A DNA stretch of 64,000 nt from NCBI GenBank assembly GCA_022497155.1, contig MU385719.1, forward strand, positions 930,001 through 994,000. Direction: 5' to 3'. Of the stretch, positions 22,613 through 33,464 are shown one piece after another (within the stretch, counting starts at the first letter, position 1; each line of letters starts with the position of its first letter). The position numbers and the translations under genes were made by a program. The DNA comes from Whalleya microplaca (taxonomy: Eukaryota; Ascomycota; Sordariomycetes; Xylariales; Xylariaceae). The notes below the pieces were generated by a model. It made no database searches and had not been told where the DNA came from. It saw only the letters and a program-made list of their open reading frames with translations.

Positions 22613-23097
22613 TCGCGGTTCCGTTTGTTAACACCGCCACTACCACCACCATTGTTGTTGTTGTCGTTGTTGTTGTTACGTGGCGCACTCGTCGGACCCT
22701 GTCCTCCCGGGCCTCCCGGGCCTCCTCTGGAGCCCGGGGTATTATTGTTGCCGACGGACGTCGCCGGCGTCTCCGGCGTGCCGGGCCCGCTGCTCGAGCC
22801 GCCGCCGCCCGGTCCGCGGCGCGGGGACGAGGAGTCCGGTAGCGGCGGGAGGGAGCTGCCATCACCACCACCACCTCCTCCTCCGGGACCTCGAGCTATT
22901 CCCTTGCCCTTGCCGCCGTCGTCGTTGTCTTCGTTGTCGTCGGGGGCGCCGCCGGGGATGGGCAGCTTCACGGGCGCGGTGACGGACGGGGTGGCCGGGC
23001 CGGTGCCCTTGAAGTCGGAGGGGGGGATCGGGCGGACGATGCCCGTGGGTTGTCCTGCGGCCTAAGGGGTAGGGGTGGCTGTTAGGGAATGTGCTTC

Positions 23098-23135
<38 letters not shown>

Positions 23136-24117
23136 CGGACGCGCAGAGAGTCCAGTGGTGATAGGAGAAGGAGGAGGGGGTTTGGATGATGCACTTACAG
23201 GAAGCTGGTAGCGGAACTTGTCGGCGTCGCCGTTGGTGCCGAGGTGGCGCTCGTCCCAGCGCAGGCCGGTCTTCTTGCGGAACCAGAACTTGAAGGCGGC
23301 GAGCGCGACCTCGAACTTGCGCGGCGTGTCGTACGCGCGGTGCACCAGCGGCGCCGCCGTCGGCGTCTTGTAGAACCGCGCTAGGAACGAGTACAGGCGC
23401 GGGCGGGCCCGGGACTCGAAGAGCTGCGTTGGTTCGAGCTACCGTTAGATTCGTGATGGCATTTGTCCGGACGAATGAGGGGAAGGAGGGGAGGAAGGGA
23501 AGGGATTAAATGGGTATGTGTGTGTACTTACATAAAGCCGCCAAATGCTCTCGACAGCACCACTTTCCTCGTCAGCGCGCCTCAAGGTGACCTCGTAGCG
23601 GAAGCCGGTGCTGTCTCGGTGGATACGGTGCAGTGCTTTCTCTCGCCATTAGTTTACGATCCCAGCGAACAAACCGACAGATAGACTAGAAGGAGCGCAA
23701 CTCACCGGTGTCGATGAAATTCGCCGCCTCCGCAGCCGCCTTCGCCGTGGTCTGCGCCGTCCGCCACTGGGCATTGGCGTCGAGCTCGGGCTGCTTCAGC
23801 GAGAAGTCCCGCTCGTTCTCGCGCCGGCCGTTGACGATGGACTGCGCGAGCCAGTCCCGGGTCACGATGTGCGTGCCCTCGCCGTTCCTCAGCGCCTTCT
23901 TGACCCGGTCGACCCGGTCGTCCCACTGCTGCTGCGTGGCGAGCAGGTGCGTGACGGCGCCGTCCACGCCCTCGGAGTAGGTGCCGCCACGCGTCGTGAT
24001 CCAATCGGCCATCGCTTCGGGCGTCCAGTCGTCGTCGTCTAAGTCTCCGGCCCGGGCTATTTCTAGGAACGCGAGGTTCAGCTCGGGAGCATCTGCTCTG
24101 GTCTGAGGTACCGGCAT
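22540..24117 (-). CDS. BRCT plus WGR domain protein without a PARP catalytic domain
   Basis: Four exons: 23706-24117, 23532-23635, 23199-23423 and 22540-23061, all GT-AG, 420 aa. Residues about 5-115 look like a BRCT domain (LNLAFLEIARAGD.. WITTRGGTYSEGVDGAVTHL, then THIVTRDWLAQSI). Residues about 138-248 resemble a WGR domain (DSTGFRYEVTLRRAD, WRLYLFESRARPRLYSFLAR, KFEVALAAFKFWFRKKTGLR, FRYQLP). The C-terminal 170 residues are low complexity: Gly/Pro/Asn-rich, then a poly-Asp run encoded by a (GTC)n tract, ending in a basic KRPRR nuclear signal. BRCT-WGR is the N-terminal half of fungal PARPs. No ADP-ribosyltransferase domain is present before the stop, so this is probably a DNA-damage adaptor (inference). 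Intron 3 contains a (CTGT)9 microsatellite. Confidence 0.82.
22581..22610. repeat. (GTC)n trinucleotide repeat encoding poly-Asp
   Basis: About nine GTC units on the plus strand give a run of aspartates near the C-terminus of the BRCT-WGR protein on the minus strand. Such tracts commonly vary in length between strains. Confidence 0.9.
23099..23134. repeat. (CTGT)9 microsatellite in an intron
   Basis: Nine perfect CTGT units lie in the third intron (23062-23198) of the BRCT-WGR gene, about 37 nt from its acceptor. Confidence 0.95.
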
Positions 24118-24940
24118 TGTAACGGGTGTATTTATATGTGATTATATATGTGTGTGTGATATGCAATGCACAATGGGCAGGCAACTACTGTTCAATGATA
24201 GATGTTGAATTAGATGGAAGGATTGGCCGAGGTCTTGAGGGTTCGAGGTTCGAGGACAGACAAAGGCGGACTTCGATGGCTGCTTCCGGATGGGGGGAAT
24301 AACGGAGGTCAGGAACTTGGTGAATTAAAGAGGATTAGTTCGGAAATTTACGACATCTGGGAATTCTCTAGTGAATTGTATGCTTTGTTTGTGATAAAGT
24401 GTGATTGTCTATGCTCCAGGAATTACGGGACTGCGAGCAGTTCGTGTGGACAGGAGTTAGCATTTGGGACTTCCTTCCATTGACTCGAAAGGATAACAAT
24501 AATGTTATGAACCGAAGAGTCACACACTGATGGTTTTCGAGGAATAGACCCGAACAATGTTAGAATGCCTAGACAATCATAGGTCTTTGTATGGTATCAA
24601 AGAACCATAGAAAGCTCCACATCTCACCTCGAAGGTCAAGTAGACCATGGGTTTCAATCAAGAGGTTTCTCAGTGAATGTAAGTCTCGGAAGCAACAAGT
24701 TCACAACGAACAAATCAATTAGCGCTTCGAGGGTTTGTAGTATATGGAACTTTCATCATCAGCGTAATATATGCAAAATCACCTCAAAGAGCCGGAAAAT
24801 CGAAAGACGAACTTCTCATGGGTATCATGTCCAAATCATTTCTATAGCATGCCTTTGCCTTGCCAATACCAACTCCGCCAATTCCCACCGTAGACCACCA
24901 AATCTTGCCACCTGAGTAACCTCCAAGTTCACTATGACTC
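24118..24940. other. Intergenic region, no gene seen
   Basis: 823 bp between the start of the BRCT-WGR gene and the stop of the next minus-strand gene. It should contain the BRCT-WGR promoter. Small open frames of 80-89 codons have no recognisable features. Confidence 0.45.
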
Positions 24941-26332
24941 CTAGAAAAACGTGCTCTTCTTTTTCAACATCTTACCACCATCCTCGCTCCCACCTCTCCT
25001 TCGCCCTGGTTTCGGCTGCGGCTGCGGTTGATACTGCGGTTGGGGTGGTCCGTAGAATTGTGGAGGCGGAGCACCCGGTCCAATGCCGGGGCTATGAAAC
25101 CAGTTGGCAAAACCGCTTCTGTGTGGCTGTGGACCCGTGCTCATGGGTCGAGGAGGCTGCGAGGGAGGTTGCAACGTTGAAACGGGACGGCTTGGTCCTG
25201 CCGTTGGTCGGGGAGGTAGATTCGGCCTCGGGCCAAAGTCCTGTCCCTGCAGGCCAAACTCTTTCCGCAATCTCTCCGTCTCCTTCTCAACTTCGACCTC
25301 GCGACGTCGTCGCTCTTTCTCCTCATCGTCCAGCATCCTCTTGATGCGTTTCTGCTCATCACGTTCCGCCTTCTCACGCTCGCGCTGCTCTTGTTGAACC
25401 ATGGCCTGGAGGCGCTTTGTTTCAAGGTCATCGTGGGGCGGAGTGGGCTGTTGCGTGACAGGAGAATTAGCTCTTCCAGGAGGAGTATTTCCTACAGCAC
25501 TACTCATGGTATAAGGGTTAGATTGCGGCGACACCGAAGAGCCTGGAATCGGTCGCGAGTTCTTGCGCTTGGTCGGTGCGACATTGAAAGAGTCGCGATT
25601 GGGGAAGAGATAGATCTCGCGGATGACCTCTGCGCCAAGTAGCAACACGACCTCAAGGCCCTTCCGGTCCTCTACTTCCACTCTCTGCAAATTCGGCTCG
25701 TATATTGTGACACCCTGTTCTCTGCCGTGTTTGTACAGTGCTATAGTGATGTCTGGCTCCTTGCTCTTTCTGCCACCCACCGACTTCCCCGTCATGTAGC
25801 ACGTCATGTCTTTCGAGAACTTGCTATCCCGCTTCCACTTGAACATGATCTTGGGCGTAAGGCTGTTTCCCAGGGGCTCGGTCTGTTGGCGATCGAGTTT
25901 CGAGGCCGACGGCATGCGGAAACTCTGCTGCGGCATTTCAAACTCCCATGATTCCTTGCCCGTCCATGTGCTTTTCTCCCCCCTGACAACGACCTGTTGA
26001 TCTGGATTGTAGAGTTGTATTGTGAAAGCGTCGGGGATGAGGGGCACTGGTGGTGGGGGAACTCCGGCCTGTGATCTGATTTCGGCAGCGGACAGAGTAG
26101 GCTGTTGGAATTCGGGCTTGATCAGAACCTCAGCAAAGATAACGCCGCGAACGGCTGCATCCTCTATAGCTATGGCATACTTGTTCTTTGACTCTGGGAG
26201 GGCCGGATTTAATCTTTGGAGCGCGTATTCAGGTGCCGACTCTGAACCGTTGTGGGTGAAGTAGAGGATGCTTTCGAGCGGATTGTCAGACGAGTTTCTG
26301 TAAAAGAAAGTTGGGAGGTTCTCGTCCAGCAT
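24941..26332 (-). CDS. Conserved fungal-type protein of unknown function with coiled coil
   Basis: Single exon, 463 aa. I do not recognise a named family. The N-terminal 230 residues look like a folded, beta-rich domain (LPTFFYRNSSDNPLESILYF, IMFKWKRDSKFSKDMTCYMT, PDITIALYKHGREQGVTIYE, LEVVLLLGAEVIREIYLFPN). A Ser/Pro-rich linker follows. Residues about 305-365 are a strongly charged coiled coil (QREREKAERDEQKRIKRMLD.. EVEKETERLRKEFG). The C-terminus is a Pro/Gln-rich disordered tail ending in GKMLKKKSTFF. There is no signal peptide or membrane segment, so it is probably cytosolic or nuclear. The length of the uninterrupted frame, the balanced composition and the clean start at 26332 support a real gene. 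Confidence 0.85.
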   Translation of the reverse strand: MLDENLPTFFYRNSSDNPLESILYFTHNGSESAPEYALQRLNPALPESKNKYAIAIEDAAVRGVIFAEVLIKPEFQQPTLSAAEIRSQAGVPPPPVPLIPDAFTIQLYNPDQQVVVRGEKSTWTGKESWEFEMPQQSFRMPSASKLDRQQTEPLGNSLTPKIMFKWKRDSKFSKDMTCYMTGKSVGGRKSKEPDITIALYKHGREQGVTIYEPNLQRVEVEDRKGLEVVLLLGAEVIREIYLFPNRDSFNVAPTKRKNSRPIPGSSVSPQSNPYTMSSAVGNTPPGRANSPVTQQPTPPHDDLETKRLQAMVQQEQREREKAERDEQKRIKRMLDDEEKERRRREVEVEKETERLRKEFGLQGQDFGPRPNLPPRPTAGPSRPVSTLQPPSQPPRPMSTGPQPHRSGFANWFHSPGIGPGAPPPQFYGPPQPQYQPQPQPKPGRRRGGSEDGGKMLKKKSTFF

Positions 26333-28062
26333 GATGGCCCGTGTCTATGTGTTAGGTTGTTCCAATTTGTAAGAGTTCATGTGTTTGTTCTTTCGGACGG
26401 ACGGACGGACGGACGGGCTAGGCAACTATATCCAAGATGTCGCACACGATAAATACATGTATGTATAAGTAGGTAGGTAAGGAAGGTTGTAGGTGGTAGG
26501 TGGTAGGTGGTAAGTGGTAAGTGTGTAATAAGGAGGCAGGTATAGTACAGAATGCCAAAATAAGCCAAAGAAGGAACAAGACAGGTATGTAAGTATATTA
26601 TATGACTGTGTAGGTTAGGCAGGTACGGTACAGCTGTGGTGGGAATGACAACTGCGGGCTAAGAAGTAGGCGCGGGTCTGCGTTGCAGCGACGGTAAGTA
26701 GCGACTGTAGCGAGGCTGAGTTATTTCAACTTCTGAAGTAGGTAATCTCATAGAAAACCAACCCACAAAACAAGCATTCCAAGGGATTGAGGGAAACCCG
26801 GAATCAGCTCACCCGGTTTGTAGGAAGCTGATCTGAATATACAATAAATAAACGATTTTAGAAACCTTGTAGTTTATACCTAAAGAAAGAGGCTTTCAGT
26901 CAGTTTGGCCGACCTCGCTCACTCACAACAGGCCCGAAGCCTGCAGGCCGGTCCGGCTCTCCATGTATATAGGTATTCACATGTAAGAAGATAACACTGT
27001 GATTGATTGTATGTGATTCAGTTGTTTGCAACCCCAAAGCTGATCAGCTGGCTCAGAGAGTTGTCGTCATGTGTCTTCGCACTCAGACCCGCTCTACGAA
27101 GGAATGCGGCGCCACTGGCAGCACTTCCGGCGCCCGGGGCTGTGCACTGGTTTGCTATTTCAGGGACTTTCCCAGCTTCGCGGGTCATCAACGCGCGTTC
27201 AACCACCTCTCAATAGCCAAGACGGACTGATGAAGATCGTTATATATGTAAGCAGGAAGCAACTTACAAGCAAGTCTGAATAATTTGTATGCCTTTAACC
27301 TGGTAAAATGGTAGAATGAATCCACTTCTACGCCGTAGGATTTCAAGGTGACAGCCTGTTTTAAAACCATAACTAAGAGCTCGTGGACTTGATTATATTC
27401 AATAACCATTGAACAACCTAATGAATCTCGACCATGGACTCTTATAAATATTCACATAGCAGAATAATCACGTAATGGTTTGCCTCGTATCAAGTCACAC
27501 AAGAGACTATACTTATTACTGCGTAGTAGTTCGTTTACCGCGTCACTAGTTTAGAGAAACTGAGACATTGCCTCGGTCATCTATCTTGGCACAAGGTCCA
27601 GATTACGTTGTCAATCCAGACACAGAACGGCAACCACACACATATACACGTAGATCAATGAACATTTTCTCTATTAGTACTGCCTTGCCATAACCCACTC
27701 GTAAGGAGAGAAGTGCCGTGGTATAAAACTGTGATACAGGTTGCGCCCCCCCTCGACGCCCCTGAAGGTATATAACCTCGAACCTCCTGCCTCCATTGTG
27801 TGGAAGGCACCGGGCCAAGAAATGAAGATATAAGCCAGGTCTATGATAGGGTTGTAAAATGTAGTTGTATATACAGATTTTTGATACGTAGAGCGCTTGA
27901 ACACGCGCAACCATTTGTCCCTGTAAATGCTGTCAAATAACAATACTGACATGGTCTCGCTATAGACCGGTTGCTCTCATGCTCTTCGTAACATGCCCCG
28001 CGGCTTCGGGGCCCTAGTCTTTAACTCAGCGCTGTCTCATTATGTTAAACAACGCCAGTGAA
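26333..28062. other. 1.7-kb intergenic region, no gene seen
   Basis: It begins with the promoter/leader of the coiled-coil gene, which contains a CGGA tetranucleotide repeat (26394-26415) and a TAGGTGG repeat (26490-26512). From 26.9 to 28.0 kb there are only short open frames without domains. The 3' UTR of the next gene should lie at its right end. Confidence 0.45.
26394..26415. repeat. CGGA tetranucleotide microsatellite
   Basis: More than five perfect CGGA units lie about 62 bp upstream of the start codon of the coiled-coil gene (start 26332), probably in its leader or promoter. Confidence 0.93.
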
Positions 28063-29800
28063 TTATCTGTATGAGGTCTGCTGTGTGGCACTGATCTCGC
28101 CCGGAATAGCAGGGATGACGGGGACCTCTCCACGCTCGCGCGCTCTCGAACCCGCCCTCTTCACTCGACCTGCTTGCTGGTTCACCCAGCTACCCACCGT
28201 GCGAAACCGAGCTGGGCGATCCTCAGACGTCGTCGTGTACATCGTCTCTCTCCGCTCGGTGCCTCTGGTCATCCACGAGAATCGTGCAAGCGCGTTATTC
28301 GTAGTGGGCGCCGGCGGTGGCTTATTCACCGCCAACCCTTGGGGCACGATAATGTCCCCGTCTCCGAATCCAGAAGATATCGAAGACAACTGGCTTGCCC
28401 GGTTTGGCTTTCGCTGGGCCGGATCGTAAGCATCCGATGGTTGACGAGCGAGCTCTGATTGATTATAGTAAGGATCAGGCATGCGTGACCTCATTGTCAG
28501 ATTCACATCGCTCTCGTTGGTTGGGCGGTACTCGTCTAGGATACTAGCGAGTGGTGCATCGTTATTTGGAATCGGTCGAAGGGTTCCTCCTTCAGAACCC
28601 CCGCCGATTGAACGTGCCACACTGCCAGACCTCGTTGAATACGCCTTGCCAGGGCCATAGTAGGAGGCGGCAGCGAGCTTGTCCTTGTCGTAATAAGGGG
28701 GCGGCTCATTAGACATGTATAAGGTGCGGCCATCCCAGGAGCCTTCCATTGGCATTGGCTCCTTCCGCCTCCAGGGGAATTTGTCCATGAATCCTACATT
28801 GCCACCTCTTGGGCCCTTTGGTTTTTTCACAGTCCTGTACACAACCCAACTGACGAAACAGAAGAGGATGAATGCACCTGATACATGTTAGTTTGAATTC
28901 GATAAACGAGATGAGGAGCTACTTGCCTATTGCACCAGCAGCAATGAGAAGGTGTTCCGCAGTCTCATCCAGTCCCCTATTAGAACCATTATCCCTAAAT
29001 TTCCCTCTATGACCGTCACTATCATCATCATCCGGGTCATCTTCTTTCCTATTTCCATTACCGAGGGTTTCGACAGCCTCTGGCGTTGTTTGGGGGGTCA
29101 TGAAAACAGTAGTTGGCGATGGGCTAGGCCAATCCTCCGGCGGTGGGGGCCAAAACGGCGTCTCGATAGGGGGAGGTATAGCGGTAGCGTCATTTGCATA
29201 TGGTGCTGTGGTTGTTACGACTAATTTGCTGGATTTGCTTGTAGCCGAGCTAAGCATGATTGGGATGATGTCCTATCGCTATGTCAGTCCGATTGTCTCA
29301 CTTATTATCAAACTGGTACATGAGCATACTGGACCATTAGTAGGCGGCGGCGTGGGTTCGCTTGCCTTCTCAAGCGAATTTGTGACTCTACTTGGAGGGA
29401 CGGGGGTCAAGGTAGGACCGTTCACTGCCGTCGTTGGTGGAGGTGGTGCCTCAAAGGGCGGGAATTCTTCGTCGTCGCTAGGACTTTCCTCGTAATAATT
29501 CAAGTTCGTATGTTTATCAATCCCACCACCAAATTCGCCGCCGGGGCCTCTGTTTCCACCATTATACTGATCCCGCTTTTTCTCGGCAGCTAGTTGAGCT
29601 CCGGATTCTTTGTCGTCAACCAGAGACTGGCCGTCGATGCTTCTAACACTAGAATCATCGCGCTCCAACAGCGTCGACACTGCGTCAACTTTCGGTGAAC
29701 TTTCCCATCGTCGAATGTCCTGAGGCTGCTGTCTTCTGCTTGACGGTGGCATGTTATCGCGCGGAAACATACTCATACACCACAAATGCTCTACATGCAA
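28063..29800 (-). CDS. Single-pass membrane protein of unknown function, Pro/Ser/Thr-rich
   Basis: Three exons: 29330-29800, 28927-29272 and 28063-28877, giving 543 aa if the first ATG at 29800 is used. Intron 1 is GT-AG. Intron 2 (28878-28926, 49 nt) appears to be GC-AG, with donor consensus AG|GCAAGT. The join completes a single hydrophobic helix (LLIAAGAIGAFILFCFVSWV) followed by positive charges (YRTVKKPKGPR). The N-terminal 270 residues are low complexity, Pro/Thr/Asp-rich. The C-terminal cytosolic part (about 270 residues) is Arg/Ser/Pro-rich with NEPPPYYDKDKL. There is no N-terminal signal peptide, so either the helix acts as a signal anchor or a 5' exon is missing. In-frame ATGs at 29776, 29770 and 29752 are alternative starts. 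I do not recognise a named family. Confidence 0.75.
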
Positions 29801-32054
29801 GCACCTATTACAGTATCCTTATATCATGGCCAAAGGGCTAATCGTTGTGAACGAGCGACGGGTATTGTTGACGACTATGAACCTGCATCTAAGGGCCATA
29901 GATCTCAGGAACGACGGAATTGAAAGAACGAAATTGCGATACCCAAGCCTGGGGCGTGTTGAAGAATTGAATATAGATTACACAAGGCCGGCCTTGGAGA
30001 GAAGGGAAGGAGGGAGAAAGTAAGGATATCTAGAGAGCAGTGAGGGAAGAAAGTACCCAGGTAATGGGGCAAAGCGTATCAGATCTGGGAACAAGGTCCC
30101 GGTCTCCCACTAGAGAGGTTCGGGAGAGTTAAGCTCTGCAGGTGCAACACGTCTCAAGGGTATAACAGGACTCCTTGAACAACCCTGGTCGGTCGGTCGC
30201 AACCACGGCTCACGGCTAACATTGACACGCGGGGGACCAGTGAAGGGGGCTAGCTTGTCCCTTCATCAGTCGTGTGCCCAAGCCATGCTTTTATGTACTA
30301 TGAACAACCCAGCCCACCATCAGGTGAGGCTGGGCAAACAGTCTTCAAGGTGGTGTCTACCTACAAACATACTGCAGAGCCGTTGAGACAGAAAGGAGTC
30401 AGCTACCGCAGTAGAACCATTGGCGACCAATGGCGAGGACCAGGAGATCGAAGGCTCCAAATCTTAGCATTGTGTACTGAGCCTCAGTGGACCAATAGGA
30501 AGCAAGCTCCGTCTATACCAGTTTGGTGTTTGAGGCTCAAAGCCCGTGGCGTGGTCCAATGATGTTTGGACGACTTGGGCCAGTGGAGCTCGGAGTGGCC
30601 CGGTAGAGTAGGCTATGACAGCGATCGGGGGCACGAAGCGCCAGTTGTTGACTGTCTTCAGTGTTTTGGATAGACTTGAAGTCGAAGTTGTGACAAGAAA
30701 GCAGGGATGGACTGTCTCATCCAGGGGTAAATTTGCCGCGGGGGGGGGGGGGGTGCCTGGTTTCAAACCAGGGCCGGACCAGCTTTGAACTCGCACTAGG
30801 TATGTAACAGATCTGTCTCCACTTTTGCCTATGCATATTGGCTTGATTAGGTGATTGAAGCCTCAAAGATCGCAGCCGGGAAGCCAGAGTATAGCCGAAG
30901 ACCCGCTACGAGGTAGTTCCAATACGATATGTCGATGCTTGTAGCAATAGAATTGACATAACTGGCGATTGTTGCGAGATGCTGAAGAAGGGTCTCTTGC
31001 GAAGATCTTCATCACATCTCGCAAAGGTTCACTCCTCATTACAAATCATTGTGGATGTATGTATAAAAACTTGGACAGATAGCATTATTATGACCCTCAC
31101 TAACATAATACTTTTCAGGACAATCAGTAGTATATTGATGGAAATGGGCGATCTGTAAGTGAAGGTAAGATGTCAACGGGCCTTCTCTCCAAGGACCGCC
31201 TCGTATATACAGAATGTGCACTTTCAGGATCCACTGGGGTCAGGCTGAGGCCAAGTGCATACCAGCTCTCTGGATGCAAGCTGCTCTACAGTCACATTGG
31301 GATTCACTCTGCGGCGTCAAGCTTTTGGAATTGTTCCTTCCGGCTCGGAATGTCGGCTGATCCCCAGTCGACCATGTCCATATGCGACACTGATATACCC
31401 AAAAATTGCACCTATTCACATTCAGCCAGTCTTCCAACCATTGAAAGGGCGTGTTGGTGAGAGAACTCACTGTCTCATAATGAGAACTCTCATCGATGAA
31501 GCGAATGCATTAGTTCACCACAATTGCTTCTGTAACACATATATAAGAATACGTAAGCAAGGAATTACGAATTCGTCTTATTCCAGACGCCACTGGCTGA
31601 TCGTCGACTTCAAACTGTGGCTGCTCATACATATAACGGTTAGTTGGTATAATTACTAAGTACACATTTTACACACTGGCATTGCTCAAATTGACGATAG
31701 ACTTGGCAAGCCACCGCTGCTTGCTGAACGAATAACCCACCACCCCGGGGTCACTAGCGGACGTCAGGGCTATGCGACTAGGACTGGCACTAAAGCACCG
31801 TGGACCAAAGAGAAAGCTAATCAGACTAGAAGATCTCATATCTGTGTAAGACAAGGTTTATGATTCAACCCATCCACCTCTTATCTGTGGAATTGAACAA
31901 CTTTATCTCGTAAGCCATCGATACAGCCTGCCATAACTATCCTATATCCGTGAACAAGTATGGTCTGGCTATGTAGACCATTTTGTTGCAATATATTTTG
32001 CTTTGCAAACGTGTAAGTCGGAAACTGCCGCGTAAACCAAGCTCTCTCGTCACC
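29801..32054. other. 2.2-kb gene-poor region
   Basis: The stretch holds the likely promoter of the membrane-protein gene on the left and of the GNAT gene on the right. The middle carries a G14 homopolymer and an adjacent 17-nt hairpin palindrome (30740-30772). Open frames at 31170-31660 on both strands lack domains. No gene or RNA gene could be supported. Confidence 0.45.
30740..30772. repeat. G14 run next to a short perfect palindrome
   Basis: Fourteen consecutive G residues (30740-30753) are followed after two bases by CCTGGTTTCAAACCAGG (30756-30772), an 8-bp inverted repeat around one C. It resembles a tRNA T-arm, but no other tRNA parts are present. Confidence 0.85.
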
Positions 32055-33464
32055 ATGCCTGTCAAAGTGACTCTCCTTACCGAGGCCGATATCCCCGGTG
32101 CTGTATCTGCGATCCAGTGAGTCTCGCCAACGCCTTGTGTATATTGCCGGCGGCTACCCTGCCATTTTCCACCATTTTCCCGCCTATAATCCTGCTCGGG
32201 TTCGACCAGGGGTGTATCCGAAGAGGTCTCCAAGCTGACCACAACTACCGAAGGGAAGCTTTTGCCGACGATCCTTACAACAATTGGGTCTTCGACAAGT
32301 CCAAGGTATGCCTGCGTACTTGTTTCCTTCAGCCCTTTCCTATTTGTCTTCTTAGTTTTAGCTTGCGGGTGCTGCGGTACTCAAAAGACTCCGAGAGTCC
32401 ATCAAAGTTGGCCTCCTTTTTCCTCAAATGTATCCAGACCACGCGCGATTATGCCAAGACTTGTTTCATAGACGTGGAGATGGGGCCGCGCAAACAATCC
32501 TCACGTTACTACACACAGCGTGATTCTTTGACAAACGCGAACACGCTTCCGTCCTATTCACCGCTGTGCCTCGTCTGACACTGACGAGTGTCCGGGTTTC
32601 AAGCTGACAGGTCGACCAGTTCAATCCGCAGCGAAATGCCGCCTCTCTTGGCATCCGATGCCGTTGGGGTATGCGTAATGGGCTGTTCCACGTCGCGAAG
32701 GAGGAGGGCAGCGATGAAGTCCTAGGCGTCGCCTGCTGGCTAAAACCACAGCCCGCAAGCCAGCCGCCGAGCTGGCACGACTGGCTGGAGGGTTGGTGGC
32801 TGTGGCTCAATCAGGTCGGCATGAACTTATACTACTTCGGCCGGGGAGGTCTCAATCTCAAGGTAAGTGAGTTGATCACCACAAGGGATATGGCATCTTT
32901 CTCCCGAAGTCAAGCTTTTGGCCTGCCAGTCTGCCGACTTGGCGGCCGATCTTTCATTCCTTCGCTCAGCTTCGGGACGGTCAAGCTTTCTGCGGAGGCC
33001 TTTTGCTCGTTTCCCCTATGTGCATGACATGTGTTGTTTCAGCATGTGTATCAGTTAGGCAATCAGAACCAAATATTCCGACCGCCTCTTCTATAGACTA
33101 ATTTACCCTCCGGTCACTAACTTGCCATGGGCAGCGCTATCACATCTGGAAAGAGGCTCAAGCAAAGGCACAATCTACGATATGGACGGATCCGCGCGGT
33201 TACTACTTCCTCAACATCATGGTGGTCTCTCCTAAAGCCCAGAACAAGGGGATAGCGCGGCTCATGATGAACGCCGTGACAGACCAGGCTGACGCCGAAA
33301 ACATGAACTGTTATTTGGAATCCAGCCGCGACGTGCCTAATATGCAGATATACGGCCGCTTCGGCTTCAAGTTTGCGAAGGAGCTAGAATGCAACGACGA
33401 TGGGACGGCGATCAAGTTGTTTTGTATGGTCAGAGAACCGCAAGCTGGACCCCAGAAGAACTGA
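32055..33464 (+). CDS. GNAT-family N-acetyltransferase
   Basis: Four exons: 32055-32116, 32254-32305, 32611-32862 and 33135-33464; 231 aa. Exon 2 was placed by a CTGAC branch point and by the family-like sequence IQEAFADDPYNNWVFDKSK. The acetyl-CoA loop is in the last exon (VVSPKAQNKGIARLMM, the Q-x-x-G-x-A form), followed by the usual C-terminal strand (MQIYGRFGFKFAKELE). This family acetylates small amines or protein N-termini; the substrate cannot be told. The middle part (PSWHDWLEGWWLWLNQVGMN) is Trp-rich, as in fungal GNAT proteins often placed near metabolic genes. Introns 2 (305 nt) and 3 (272 nt) are long for this window, so an extra small exon cannot be excluded, but the frame closes without one. 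Confidence 0.87.

Noticed and set aside
22571..23065. Long plus-strand open frame of Ser/Pro/Leu-rich sequence
   Set aside because: It is the antisense of the low-complexity C-terminus of the BRCT-WGR gene, whose own exons have good splice sites and domains.
30756..30772. CCTGG-TTTCAAA-CCAGG resembling a tRNA T-arm
   Set aside because: The loop is shifted from the canonical TTC position, and no other tRNA arms occur next to it.
31099..31460. A CTAAC..TTTTCAG acceptor-like signal followed 36 nt later by GTAAGT, and open frames beyond it
   Set aside because: The putative 36-nt exon does not join to any recognisable coding sequence, and the following frames have no known domain on either strand.
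32306..32610. Possible additional exon within the 305-nt second intron of the GNAT gene
   Set aside because: The protein frame and family sequence are continuous across the junction (FDKSK to VDQFNPQRNA), so no extra exon is needed.
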